Source of the DNA: Liquidambar formosana
Taxonomy: Eukaryota > Streptophyta > Magnoliopsida > Saxifragales > Altingiaceae
DNA length: 64,000 nt
Assembly (NCBI GenBank): GCA_039720395.1
Contig: CM077826.1
Location: forward strand, 30,438,810-30,502,809
Direction of reading: 5' to 3'
The notes below the pieces were generated by a model. That model saw only the letters and a list, made by a program, of their open reading frames with translations. It was not told the DNA's origin and searched no databases. The position numbers and the translations under genes are program-made. This document shows positions 49,324 through 60,435 of this stretch, piece after piece. Each line of letters starts with the position of its first letter. Position 1 is the first letter of the stretch.

Positions 49324-50983
49324 TGTTAGAGTTATGCCCTAGAGCCAATCATAGAGATGATTGTTTAGGGATAAAGGAACAATCATTTGATTTCATTTAT
49401 GTATGTCACATTTATTATTGATTTAATAAAAGGGCTTATTCTATTATGTTTGTATGCATCATTTATATTTACATAATATGTCCAAGGAGTTAGAGTTGAG
49501 AATATTGAATTACAAAGAGTTGTAATTATGAGACTGTAAATATATCTCTGTACTAAACTCCTAAATCATTCCTAGTTGAAGGTTCACTATGATGGACAGT
49601 AATGAACCATAGGACTAGCACTTGTTAGGTTGACTCTATAGGAGGATAGCTGGTCTCAAGCTATTTGTGTGGAGACACTACAACCAACAGGTGGGTGCCT
49701 GTTAATAGAATAGGTACACTGAATGTGACCAAAGATTTGAGATAAACTGAATGGAGTTTTAACCTGCCTGTCAATCAGTTTCTCAATGTTATAGTGGTAC
49801 AAGTAATCCTTAGACCTGAGACACCATAGTTACCTTATGCATGTAGCTTTAGAAGTTTGATAACACTAAGTGCAGATTCTATTCATGGGTCTGTAAAGGT
49901 GTTCATTGGCCCTATTGCTATGTGTATGAAGGCATGTGAGTGATCAACAAGGAATCCATTACTCTCAGGAAAAAGAGAGAGAATGTCTCATATAGCATTC
50001 ATAATATAACTCATTCAGTCCATGGCCATGGCAGTGTGAATATGGAAAGGAGTTTCCATAAGTTCATCATTGAGTTGATATTTATGAATGAGTATAAAGT
50101 AATTGAACTAGGGACTTGACAGACTTCCATGTCCTATTAGTTCAATTGGAGACATTGTGTAAATGGAAGGATGCAATTGTAACCTATAAACTATAACAGA
50201 AGGGTTCTTTGATAGATACATATTCACTTCATTAAGGACGACACCATGAACCATATGCTAGGTGTTATTCATGGTTAGTAGAAGCCCTAATTGATATAAG
50301 TGAGTTATAATCAATTAGGGATTGGAAGGAGTTCCAATTAGACCCTAAATGGAAAGAGTTCCATTGTGCACACCTCGTGCTATTCCTACTACTTGATGAT
50401 GTGAACCCAATGGGTCACACACTTATCATGCAAGATGAGCTTTAAAGTCTATGAGAGAAAGGGTATGAATGCATAAAGAATAGTTCTTTGAGGCCTATTT
50501 ATATTTGATATAAATTATAGGGGTTATTGTGCAATTTAGAGAAATTGCATAACACCCTAATAGGGTTTCCCCCTAGGGCCGGCCCCCTTAGTGTGGACTA
50601 TATAAGTCACACTTTATGATGTGTGACGTCATCACAATCACAAGTTGAAATCCCAAGGGGCTGTCCAGATTTTCCAGCCCCCTCTCTCTCTCTCCTCTCT
50701 TCTCCTACACTAGCAACAACAAGGGAAAAGAAGGAAAGGACTTGAAGCTCTAGCTAGGTGTGGATACCGTTGGAGGCAGCACACTTGGGCTGCTCATTCA
50801 CCGCTGTCCGGAATCAAAGCTTGGAGCAAAAAGGAGAAGACAAAAATTCTGTAAGTGTTCTAACCCTCTTCATAGCTAGGGTTTGATTTTGTATATGCAT
50901 AGTTAGATTCATGGGCTGTGGAATCAAAGGGAAAATTTTTATATTCCGCACTTCTGTTTTTCCCTCTTGTATGATTCCCAACA
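49324..50983 (+). repeat. Copia-1 3' LTR (1660 bp)
   Basis: Differs from the 5' LTR by A/G in CCTATTAATAG, T/C in GGCTGGCC and A/G in GTGACATCATC. The last change creates the palindrome TGACGTCA at 50624-50631, 20 bp after the TATA box; other copies in the window have the A form. Confidence 0.97.
50599..50606 (+). promoter_or_regulatory. TATA box, copia-1 3' LTR
   Basis: TATATAAG; could drive read-out transcription rightwards into the leader and LTR of Ogre copy 2. Confidence 0.55.
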
Positions 50984-51550
50984 TCATCTTCTCAAAGAAC
51001 CGTGACATGAATTGCATCACCATTCATTCCATTCACATTCATTCCCACAACACATATTCATGCCACACATACATTCCACACATACATTCATACACACACA
51101 CATTTACTCTGTACCTGCATTCATTCCATAAGCATGATGACTTTAAACTAGGCGAGTCCATGTGTCCTAGACAGTCCATTATATTCACTAAAAGGGTAGG
51201 ATAGTGTCCTATACTTGCTTGAATCAACTATATACCTATCAAGTGTGGCATGAGGGATGCTGCGTGAGTCAAGTGGTACGTGTTGATCCATTTAATATAC
51301 CCAAGGGTAAAACCCAAGGATACGTGGCAAGAGGAGTTGATAGCTTTGCAAACATAACACCCGAGAACAAAGGGAACCGGGGTCAAAGCTAGGCCAATAA
51401 AAAAGGCAAGGATACATCGACCTATCATTCAAAAGCAATTGCGCACACAATGCAATAAAGTAAGCACACATTTAAGCATATGCAAAGTGATTGATTTTAA
51501 TTTAAGTAATTAAATTAGCCCATATAAATTACTTAAGTCTAGTCCACTAA
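50984..51550 (-). other. Ogre copy 2 leader, primer-proximal part
   Basis: Collinear with 23858-24430 of copy 1, including the ATTC/CACA-rich tract (51020-51110). Noncoding. Confidence 0.8.
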
Positions 51551-51568
51551 TCCCCAGCAAAGTCGCCA
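51551..51568 (-). other. Ogre copy 2 primer-binding site
   Basis: Minus strand TGGCGACTTTGCTGGGGA. It has one changed base relative to the site at 221-238, so it is slightly decayed. Confidence 0.7.
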
Positions 51569-51915
51569 GACTGTGAACCACGGGTTTCGATCCGGGGGAG
51601 GGAAACCCTTTTTTTTAAAAAGACTTGTAGAAATTTAAACGAATAAAAATCTGGTTTTTAAAAGGTTCACAAAAACAATCAAACAAAGAGTCGCCACCTC
51701 ATTTTTAGGAAAAGAGGAAAACCATAAAAATAGTTTTTAAAGAAAACCTTTGAAAACAAACCACATGACTCCGATAAAGGAAAAGCAGGTCTATCAAAAC
51801 AAGAGAGGATTCGGAAACTAAGTTACGATATGGGAAGGTTCTAGGAAACATCCTATAGGCACCCACATCGCCCCAAAATGGGTCTCTGAATTTACACTAC
51901 AACAAAGATAGTTAT

Positions 51916-52270
51916 CTACGGCGTGCAAAGTACACCGTGGATGACTTTTCACGGTGTACAAAAATATGCCATATTGGTCTGCATCGTGGAAAACCATTGT
52001 ATATCCACGGCGTACCTTGCACGCTGTAAATATGTTTTCTACGGCATACATGGCACACCGTGGATGACTTTCTACGGCATACATGGCACACCGTGAATAA
52101 TTTTTCTACGGCATACATAACACGCCGTGAATAAGTTTTCTACGACATACATGGCACGCCGTGAATAATTTTTTTACGGCATACATGGCACGCCGTGAAT
52201 AGGTCATCTACAGCATGCATTTTATGCCATCAATCAGTTATCTATGGCATAAAATGTGCGCCGTTAATGT
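51916..52270. repeat. CACTA left subterminal repeat array
   Basis: About eight to ten units of 33-34 bp built on CTACGGCATACATGGCACGCC followed by GTGAATAA. Each unit is itself an imperfect hairpin (TACGGC...GCCGTGA). In CACTA elements such repeats bind the transposase-associated protein. Confidence 0.88.
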
Positions 52271-53438
52271 GCCCTTTGTTTTTTTCTTTGTTTTTTTTTT
52301 TTGGATTTCCTAGCTTTTTCCTTTTGATATTACACCTGTTTACCATTCAATAATTTTTGGCTCACATACATTCTAAAGCAATAAGTATGCACCAATTTGT
52401 AATCCAATAATTCGTAATTACTACTTAAAATTAGAAGTCAAACAAAGTACAGATTATATTCATTAATCTCATGAGAGCAATACAAAAAGTTGCCTCTCAT
52501 AGACAAAAAAGCTACAACCCATCCAAAAAGCAATCTCTCATATACAAAAAGCGACAGCCCATCCAAAAAAAATAATGTTTTTCATCTAAGTTTGTTTTTA
52601 AGACAAGCAAAAATCTATAACTTTCAACTTCTCTTTTCTGAACTTCCAATAAGTTGTTGTCCAGCTTGAATTTGCATATAAGATTAGCATAAAGCAGCTT
52701 GAGCAATAACTTGTGCCAAAGCCTGGTGATTGAACATACCAAAAAGGCCTACATGGATTTCACATGAATAAATGAACAGCATAACACATCACCAAACAAA
52801 AAGACAAGAAAACAGGAGGGAAAAGAAAAAGAATAAGAAAGAACAGAAGTAACATTTTTTCAGGGACGTGATAACACAATGATAAAAGTATTTTAAGCAC
52901 TTTTGCAGCAAAGGCCTAAAAAAAGAATAAGCAAGAGCAGAAAATGTAACTATCCGAAATAACCACTACTTCACATAGTGGGTGAATGCACCAAGGTCAT
53001 TGAGTCACTGATGCACAATTGTAATAATTGCACCGAATACTAAATTTGTTAAGCAAGACCCACAAAAAGATGACCGAGATACATTATACCTTACGCTTGT
53101 GGTTCTAGAAAAATAAAACGCAACGCAGAAAATGCCCCATAAATGTACCATTCAATGCTAATTTAATCATCACATTAGATTTCTTCAATAGAACATTCCA
53201 AGGCCCAAGTTCAGATTGATCAATACTTTTGAAGTTATAAGTTTTAAGCTATGAGTTAATGAGAGGAGGTCCATCAACTAAAAAATTCAAATAGGTGCAA
53301 AGGAGGACTATATAGTTACTCTTATGAAGGTACTGTTGATATCCTAGGTGCTCTTCAATACCATACAATTAACATCACCACACTTAAGTAAATTGTGAAC
53401 ATGATGAAATTTCTCATCAAAGTAATTGGAAACTTACT
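52271..53438. other. CACTA interior, nothing identified
   Basis: AT-rich sequence with no recognised domain. A minus-strand stretch near 52620-52730 reads NHQALAQVIAQAAL before a stop, which could be exon remnant of an unknown gene. Confidence 0.5.
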
Positions 53439-55227
53439 ATCTGGGGATGAAGTCTGTTTGGATGCATGTCGCCAGGGTCCTGTGAACCATTTGTAAAAAC
53501 TATTTTTGAACCTGCCAATTTTATAAGAACACATGAGCTGTGACGAATATATGTATATAGATTTTATCATAGCAATGATATGAACGAACTGAAGAGCAAA
53601 TTTACTAGAAAATATACAGTTGACTTTCAACACCCTAAATCTAGAAGACACATTTCTAGTCGTGTTTCTTGCTCAACAAAGCCTTAACCCTTTACATGTT
53701 TTTCCCTGCAAGCTTTGTTTTAATCACAAACTGAGTTTCTCTTTCTGTGTTCTATAGTTTACTAACACTCAAATCTTTGATGCAGTACAATGGATGCTCT
53801 ATCTACATAAGATAGTCACAAAATTGAGGTAGAGCATACGTAATTTATAATTACTGGAAATAAAACTTCTACATTCATAAAATAGTAGTAGAAGTAGAAG
53901 CAGCAAGCCTTGTCCCAACCAATTGCGGCTGGTTCTATGGATAGAAGTAAGATCCATCAAAGTTAGAGATTATTTAATGACTGCGTCTCAACCTGACATC
54001 AACCATCTCTGACTAGATATGCCAGACCAGTTGGCAACATGAACCTTGGCTAAGAACAGTGGGCAGGTAGGGAACTATTAGATATTTAGATCTCAACTCG
54101 TAGTTTAATGATTTTAACTTAACTCAATTTCGGATCTTTTTTCGAGTAATTGACTTGAGTCATACAACAAGCCCAGAACAAAAAGATCGGCTGTTATAAA
54201 TTATGGCCTCTTGAATTAAATAAAATAAAAAGTCCATAAACTATAGCCATAGAACTAGAAGAACAGAAGATTTTTTATTAGATAAATCAGATAAATATTT
54301 GGAACTCATGTGACATCAATTGTGAAGTATGAAGTGAAAAGGAAAAAGGCCTAAAGATGCAACTAGTTACATAAATTAACTATATTAAAAAAGAATACAA
54401 CTAGTAAGATGATTCCAATAATGCATTCAACAAAAAAAAAGATGGATACTTTTAAAATGCCCTCACAAGTTGATGCAAAAGCTGCTGGACCCAAATAAGA
54501 AATGCTGGCATGATTTAAAATTCCTCAAAACATAGGGGTTCAATTTTCACCCCAGCTATCAAATAATTTTGTAAAGAGAAAAGTTGAATATCAGGCAATG
54601 CTTGAGGAAGGCTACATACTGAACAACACTAACACAAAGACTATTGCTATGATACGAAGAGATAGTATGGAATAGAAGAAAGTCCATAGATACTAAGAAA
54701 CTAATATATGGCCAAAATACTTGAACAGAAATAATGAGATAGAAACATATAGAAAAAGCCTAGGAAAAAATAATAATAAATAAAGAGGACAATGTCTGGA
54801 CCAGCAATTTTTGTGTTTCCATAGTATATATTTGTTGCATCTATGTCAGGATAGATTCCCTGTCCAAAAACATTCTTGCATAGGTCCAAGTGGTATCTGC
54901 TACATATGAGAAACCAATTTCAATAATCAGATAAGTATAAAAGAGTACACAGAACCAGACACTGTGAGTAATAAATTGTTATGCCTTGGCACTTTGATGA
55001 TCTACAAATAAAAGTATAGTACGTAGAAACATGCCTTGTGTCAACCTTTGAAGAGCGAATGCTATCATTTGAGGGTGCCACCTGGAAATGTGCAACTTCA
55101 GTACAAACTTGGAACCACCACTTTCTTCACTGACAGCAGTGTCTTTTAAATGTTGCTGATTATATGTTTGAACGCTAACACCGAAACTTCCAAGATAATA
55201 TTCTTTTACATATGTAGCATAAGCCTC
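53439..55227 (-). pseudogene. Captured S28 serine carboxypeptidase exons
   Basis: Three exon pieces in gene order on the minus strand. Exon a, 55035-55227: EAYATYVKEYYLGSF, then after a frame-shifting deletion WWFQVCTEVAHFQVAPSNDS and SIRSSKVDTR. Exon b, about 54780-54896: YHLDLCKNVFGQGIYPDIDA and TNIYYGNTKIAG. Exon c, about 53442-53495: NGSQDP, a one-base deletion, then WRHASKQTSSPD. These match the C-terminal half of plant S28 (prolyl carboxypeptidase-like) proteases; the DPW Asp is the expected catalytic acid. Introns are kept with AG acceptors, while exon a now has a GC donor (GCATGT). Not functional as a protease; the Ser and His regions are absent. Confidence 0.85.
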
Positions 55228-55353
55228 CTGCATAAAAGATTTTTGTTCACCATTAGAATCATGGAACAACTCATCTAGATTGATTCTTAAATTAAGCATA
55301 AGCTAAAGAACCTCTATCATCAGCATTGCCCACATGTTGTGTGTGCATGTGAA

Positions 55354-55373
55354 AGAGAGAGAGAGAGAGAGAG
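55354..55373. repeat. (GA)n microsatellite
   Basis: About ten GA units between the two captured gene fragments. Confidence 0.9.
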
Positions 55374-55571
55374 CGACAACAACAACAAAGAATACATTGA
55401 TCCAACCCACAACCAAGAATACATTAATCCACCAATTTGCCAAGTTAAGATAATGAGTTCATGCATGCTGATCGATGGCACTTATAAAGCATCTAGCTAA
55501 TTCAAGTGGATCAGGTTAACCTTGCTAAGTTCTATGACACTTGATTTGATATACAATCAAAAAGAGATTAC

Positions 55572-55902
55572 CATCATTCTTGCATAAGCAGATCCAATAT
55601 GACCTGCTCTAATCACACCAACAGTATGCCCCTTAAGCAAGTTTCCCACAAACCTATATGAGAAACAAAGCCAAATCATGCAATTGTTTTTGTAAGGAGC
55701 ATTTGAAATGAATTATCAATCACCAAAGACTTAAAGACAAGCAATGAAATGAAGGAAATGAAAGTCAATGATTGCCATACAAATAAAGAAGCCATCCATC
55801 ATATAAGCCTGCCCTCATAAACTCATCTGCTTCAACTATTCTTCTAGCTGCTGCTACAGAAAGTGAAGCCGCTAATTCTGTCGTTGTCTCTGTAAGTACT
55901 CC
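55572..55902 (-). pseudogene. HPR1: Captured hydroxypyruvate reductase exons
   Basis: Two consecutive exons with their intron. First, 55781-55902 after a TTAG acceptor: GVLTETTTELAASLSVAAAR, then RRIVEADEFMRAGLYDGW. Second, 55572-55653: FVGNLLKGHTVGVIRAGHIG then SAYARMM, followed by a GT donor. This is the NAD-binding region of peroxisomal NADH-dependent hydroxypyruvate reductase of photorespiration. The dinucleotide-binding GxGxxG is damaged (GVIRAGHIGSA, Arg replacing the first Gly). The exons lie upstream of, and in the same direction as, the S28 exons, so one chimeric transcript is possible. Enzyme activity is not. Confidence 0.88.
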
Positions 55903-57448
55903 CTAACCAAATGAACATTCAATTAATCTCCATTCTAATTTTCCCTCTATGTATTTGTCGAGGAAAGTCCAAACAAAAATTAGTTACCTCTTCTACAAAG
56001 CATATATAGCACAATGCATACATGCAGTTATGCATGAATGGCAAGTTTGTAGTTATGGATAAATAGAGTATGTTTATTTATAGGCTTGTTGATGACTTCC
56101 ATTGTGAGGACACCATGAGTGAGATAGCAATTATATGTTTATTGGTGCCCTTTGTTATACAATTTTTGCTCCTTACCAATAAGGTTAACAAAAAATTGTA
56201 AGTAATTCCAATCAATTTTTCCCTATGAGGTTACTACTATAGCACAACAATGAAGAACATTAAACAAAAAGAATGAATAAATTTGAATACGTGGGAGATT
56301 CATTACCAAGTTGGGAAGAAAGAAAAGAGCCCACTATAGATGCTATTGAATTGGAACATCTAAAATGCAGCAAGTACGTTTTTCAGTTCATATGCGTTCT
56401 CTTGTCAAATATAACAGAAAATAGAGAAATAAAAATGAAGAAAGCAAATAAATTCTAACTAAAAGAAAATTTTAAAAATAGAAGCCATTTAATGAGAGAA
56501 GCACCATTATATGATCTTTTTGATAACATAAAGAAATGAAATTGAGCAATTAGACATGACCAAATCACTATAGAAATCTATATATTACACTAAATGGTCA
56601 AAACATACAACATATATTTTATCAATACACTTCCAATAAAGATACTTTATCAAAATAAGGACACCTACTTTAACAAAATTAAGAAGCAAACTCATATATA
56701 TAAAAATAAAAATGCTAAGAATATGGAAGATTTTGTTTGGATACCCAATCCGTACTCAGCAATTAGAAAAGCTTAACCATAGAAAAATAATGAAGCTCAA
56801 CCATAGCATACTCAATTTATGGTGCCTAGTGCCAACAATGGTATCCCTACCTCTTAAGAACATCACAATATAGATCTTGCCCATTAACACTCAACACACA
56901 CAATTCTCTTCATGATAGCTATCGTTTCCAAATTATGACAGTTAAATAATGGTGCTTAAGAAGTCTTTTCAAATAATTCCACATCTAATGGCTAATCAGC
57001 ATAACCTTTGTAAGCACGTATTTACTAAAGAACTTAAACATTAAATCTCATATGTCAGTGCAGTGAAGAATCAACTCCAACCTCACTAACCTATCAAACC
57101 AACATACTATTTCGTTTCAAATTCAAAGTCAAAGATAACAAACCTACCGCTATTCTCTTTTGCCCTTCCAAAATTTCTGGAAATTGGGAAAGCTTTGAAA
57201 TCCACCATTGAATAAGATTTTATAAAGGAAAGCTATGATTCATTAAAACAGGGAGATTCAATCTTGATTTTATAAAGGAAAGCTATGACTCATTAAAAAT
57301 TGGATAAGAAAGAATTACAAAGAGGATAAGAAAGAATTACAAAGAGGGAGGGAGGTGGGGGAGGGGAATCTGTGCAAAAAATTGAAAAATTGAATGAATA
57401 AAACATTGGCGAAGAGAAATACCTAAAGAGAGAGAAAGAGAAGAGAAG
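55903..57448. other. CACTA interior, nothing identified
   Basis: AT-rich, with short frames only. A duplicated stretch GATTTTATAAAGGAAAGCTATGA occurs near 57216 and 57268 in part. Could include further intron of the captured HPR gene, but no other HPR exon was recognised. Confidence 0.5.
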
Positions 57449-57928
57449 ATGGAGACGTTTTATGCGAGAGTGAGAATAATAGAGTGCTCACCACCACCAC
57501 ATATCAGTAAAGATAAAAAAAAAACACCCATTCCATATCAGTCGACTCTCACCACCACCACCACACTCACTCCATCTTCACTTCAAAACGCTCAGTTCTT
57601 CTTCAACCCTCACTCCTCAATCCTTTTCAAACCCTTACTCCATATCAGCAGAGGTGTTGTTGAGAAAGACAACTGGCTGTTCAATGTACAGAATCGGGCG
57701 ATGGACCAGCCGTGGGTGAAGCTCAGTCGATGCGTGTGGAAAGGGGGTTTCGATTTGCAGATCTCAGCCATAGGTGCTTCTCTGAAACCCTTGGCTCAGC
57801 CGTGGTTCACTCAGTCGATGCATGGAAAAGGAGGGTATCAATTTAGGGAATCAACCATGGGTACTTCTCCAAATCCCTTAGCTCAGCCACGGGTCAATCC
57901 CGGGTATCAGTGTGTTGAAGGAGGGTAA
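57449..57928 (+). CDS. Uncharacterised 159-codon frame in CACTA
   Basis: Open frame with no domain I recognise. Its second half is made by a degenerate ~97-bp tandem repeat: FDLQISAIGASLKPLAQPW followed by YQFRESTMGTSPNPLAQPR. It begins METFYARV after a purine-rich stretch and lies close to the right subterminal repeats. Probably a by-product of repeat DNA rather than a gene. Confidence 0.25.
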   Translation: METFYARVRIIECSPPPHISKDKKKTPIPYQSTLTTTTTLTPSSLQNAQFFFNPHSSILFKPLLHISRGVVEKDNWLFNVQNRAMDQPWVKLSRCVWKGGFDLQISAIGASLKPLAQPWFTQSMHGKGGYQFRESTMGTSPNPLAQPRVNPGYQCVEGG

Positions 57929-58087
57929 CAAATTTGGGGATCTCAGATTGGAGAGTTCTCGATCCAAAACCCTTGGTTTTGAAGGTCTTCTAGAAAAGCT
58001 CAGTCCTAAAACAAAAGCTTACAGTAAAAAAACCAAAAGAAAAAAGAAAAATATATTAGAAGAGGGAAATCAACCCGCCCAAAATTT

Positions 58088-58285
58088 TCGCGGTGGGCAA
58101 GTGGGTCCTAGTTATTCACGGTGTGCAGGAAACGCCGCGGAAAACCTTATTTACGACGTTCTTATACCGCAAGCCCTTAAATGAGTAATATTTACTTTAT
58201 TAACGGCGTACATATGTAGCATGTCATTAATATACCTCATTTACGGCTTGCCACATGTGTACGCTGTATATATGATGCCGTGGTT
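58088..58285. repeat. CACTA right subterminal repeats
   Basis: Degenerate copies of the left-end unit: CGGTGTGCAGGAAACGCCG, TTAACGGCGTACATATG, TTTACGGCTTGCCACATG and TACGCTGTATATATGATGCC. Looser than the left array. Confidence 0.75.
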
Positions 58286-60160
58286 GACTCATTTTCTTGT
58301 AGTGTTATATGGGCTATTTCAATCACTTCCTAATTAGTCACCATGCATATACAAAGAATCATCTAAAATTATCCACATTCATCCACGAACATCCATAAAG
58401 CATATAAACATCCACAAAGCATGTAAACATCCATGAACAAATAAGAGAGATATGGAAAGCAGTAAAAGAGACAGAGAATAAGAAACAGATCCATCCTACT
58501 CCTCTAGCAAATATGTGATGAATGAATGAGTAAACATAGGTCCATCCTACTCCTCTAGCAATATATGTGATGGATAAATGATGAAGCATGGGTCCATCCT
58601 ACTCCTCTAACATATATGTGATGGACAAATGGATAAAAAGAAAAAAAGAAAACCTAGGATACTTAGTATCCTAGGGTGGACTTGAACATCAAATGAGCGC
58701 CTACGTACCTTACATACAAAGATGTAAGGATCAAAGTCCACATAGTTCGATTGAGAAGGGGTTGTTCCCTTTACAATGAACTATAAACCCTAAGTTTCCA
58801 ACTTACGAAAGGTTTTAAAAACTTAGGAGTTTCCAAAAATAGTTTGAGAAAACGTAGGTATTTAGGAAAGAATAGAATTCTAACCCAAATAGACTTCCAA
58901 AGTGATTTGAATTCAAAAGATGATAGAACTCCAAGTAAAACAGAATTTTATAGAAGATGGAAACTTAGGACTTCTAATCCAAAGTAAAGACAATAACCCT
59001 AGGGGAGAGAAGAGAACAATTCACACAAAACTTACCATGAACCACTTACCGTATGCAAATTATCTCGAAACATCGAGAAAACACCAATTAATCACCCCAT
59101 GTATTCTATAGGGCAATTATTAAGCTCAAATCAACCATATTCATGCTCAAATCATCATTAAAAGCCCTAATTCAAATCTGGACAGAATAATAAACATGCA
59201 TATAATGACCTAATACTCATGCAAAGAACAAAAATCAAAAGAAGGACAAAACCCTAATATGCTCCTATATGCTCTAAATACCCTAACATGTATAAAACTA
59301 TCAAAAACATGCTAAATATGAATTATCATGATGAAAATATCATATGACAATCCAAAACATGAAAAGAAAATCTAACATAATGCCTTAGGTAAGTATTTTA
59401 TGTAAGAATATGAAATAATCATCATTACGGCGAGCTTTCTTAAGTAAAACTATCCGGGGATAATTTCACGTAGAAATCACTCCGCATGAATGGTTTCTTC
59501 ACATATCCTATGTAAAATATATACCTAAGAATGCAAAGAAACTCACAGTGCACTTAAACACACTCTAGAAAGCACCTATGCACAACCTCACCTTCTAAAG
59601 ACGATAATTATCCTCGAAAAGAATAATCATCCATACACCTATGAATATGAGGCTTACACAGCAAGTGTCCTATACAAAAGATGCTTAAAATCATGCATAT
59701 AATTGAACCATGAAGAGAAAATGGCCTAAACACATCAACTAATTTTCTGTACAAAACGTACCTCTATCCTTAAGAGAAAAACTATCCTAATGGCAAGCAA
59801 TTCACAATCCTATTCCACTAGCATGATTTTACACCATATTTGAATCATATACACTCTAAAATATAGAGTATATATGATTCCTAAATCAATTCTAAGCCAT
59901 AACTATGCAGAGAATGGAGTAGAAGAAGAAGGAATCGTAAAAGAATGCAAAGGAGACTTACAACAAAGCAAAGGTCTTCACTGTGTTCTTCCTTCTCTTT
60001 GGCTTGGTTCCCTTCTAGTTCTCCTTTAAAATTGCAGTAGGAATCCTTCTCCAAGTGATTAGATGAGTGTCAACTCGTTCTCCCTCTCTCTCTAATGAAT
60101 ATGAAGTGTTAAATGGTTCAAAAATCTAACCAAAAGCCCCTTATACTGATGAATGAGCCT

Positions 60161-60170
60161 CTATTTATAA
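60161..60170 (-). promoter_or_regulatory. TATA box of Ogre copy 2 LTR
   Basis: Minus-strand TTATAAATAG, identical to copy 1. Confidence 0.6.
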
Positions 60171-60365
60171 CCAACCAACCATGTGAACCAATGGTTGAGA
60201 TTAATTCACCATAAAACCAATCTAGGGCTGTAATTAAATCCCTTGAATGTTAAACAACTCAAAACCACCTCCCAATAGGTTTAGAAGTCCTTTAGAAGGC
60301 AAAAATTCGAAGTAAAGAGTCCAAAACGCATAAAAACACGAAATTAGGCAAACAAAGTGGGAGTC

Positions 60366-60435
60366 CTTGGGTGACCGGTTGGGTGAACCGGTTGGCCCAA
60401 CCATTTGGACCGGTTGGGTGAACCGGTCACCCAAG
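60366..60435. repeat. U3 hairpin of Ogre copy 2 LTR
   Basis: Perfect 15-nt arms CTTGGGTGACCGGTT and AACCGGTCACCCAAG enclose further CCGGTT units (60375, 60388, 60410, 60423). About 200 bp upstream of the TATA box in sense. Confidence 0.8.

Larger units (their letters stand above)
40978..50983 (+). mobile_element. Copia-1: young full-length Ty1/copia element (10.0 kb)
   Basis: Two 1660-bp LTRs, initiator tRNA-Met primer site, 3-kb leader, one uninterrupted 1219-codon gag-pol frame and a polypurine tract. Perfect target duplication TCATC (40973-40977 and 50984-50988), with the empty site in Ogre copy 1 at about 23853-23862. I count 3 differences between LTRs, all transitions (about 0.18%). It may still be transcribed, but gag has a large internal deletion. 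LTR length and domain order would suit the Angela/Tork side of copia; that assignment is tentative. Confidence 0.95.
51895..58304. mobile_element. Non-autonomous Pack-CACTA transposon (6410 bp)
   Basis: Terminal inverted repeats CACTACAACAAAG and, at the right end, TTTCTTGTAGTG (CACTACAAGAAA inverted); 3-bp target duplication TTA (51892-51894 and 58305-58307). The empty site is in Ogre copy 1 near 25070. Subterminal repeats lie at both ends. No transposase is recognisable, so it depends on a partner element. Inside, on the minus strand, are exons of two plant genes with introns: hydroxypyruvate reductase and an S28 serine carboxypeptidase. Confidence 0.92.

Noticed and set aside
51818..52118. 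Cys-rich repeated frames with CHVCRRK
   Set aside because: They are translations of the CACTA subterminal tandem repeat.
55572..55902. Functional host HPR gene
   Set aside because: Only two internal exons are present, the GxGxxG motif is damaged, and the sequence lies within CACTA ends.
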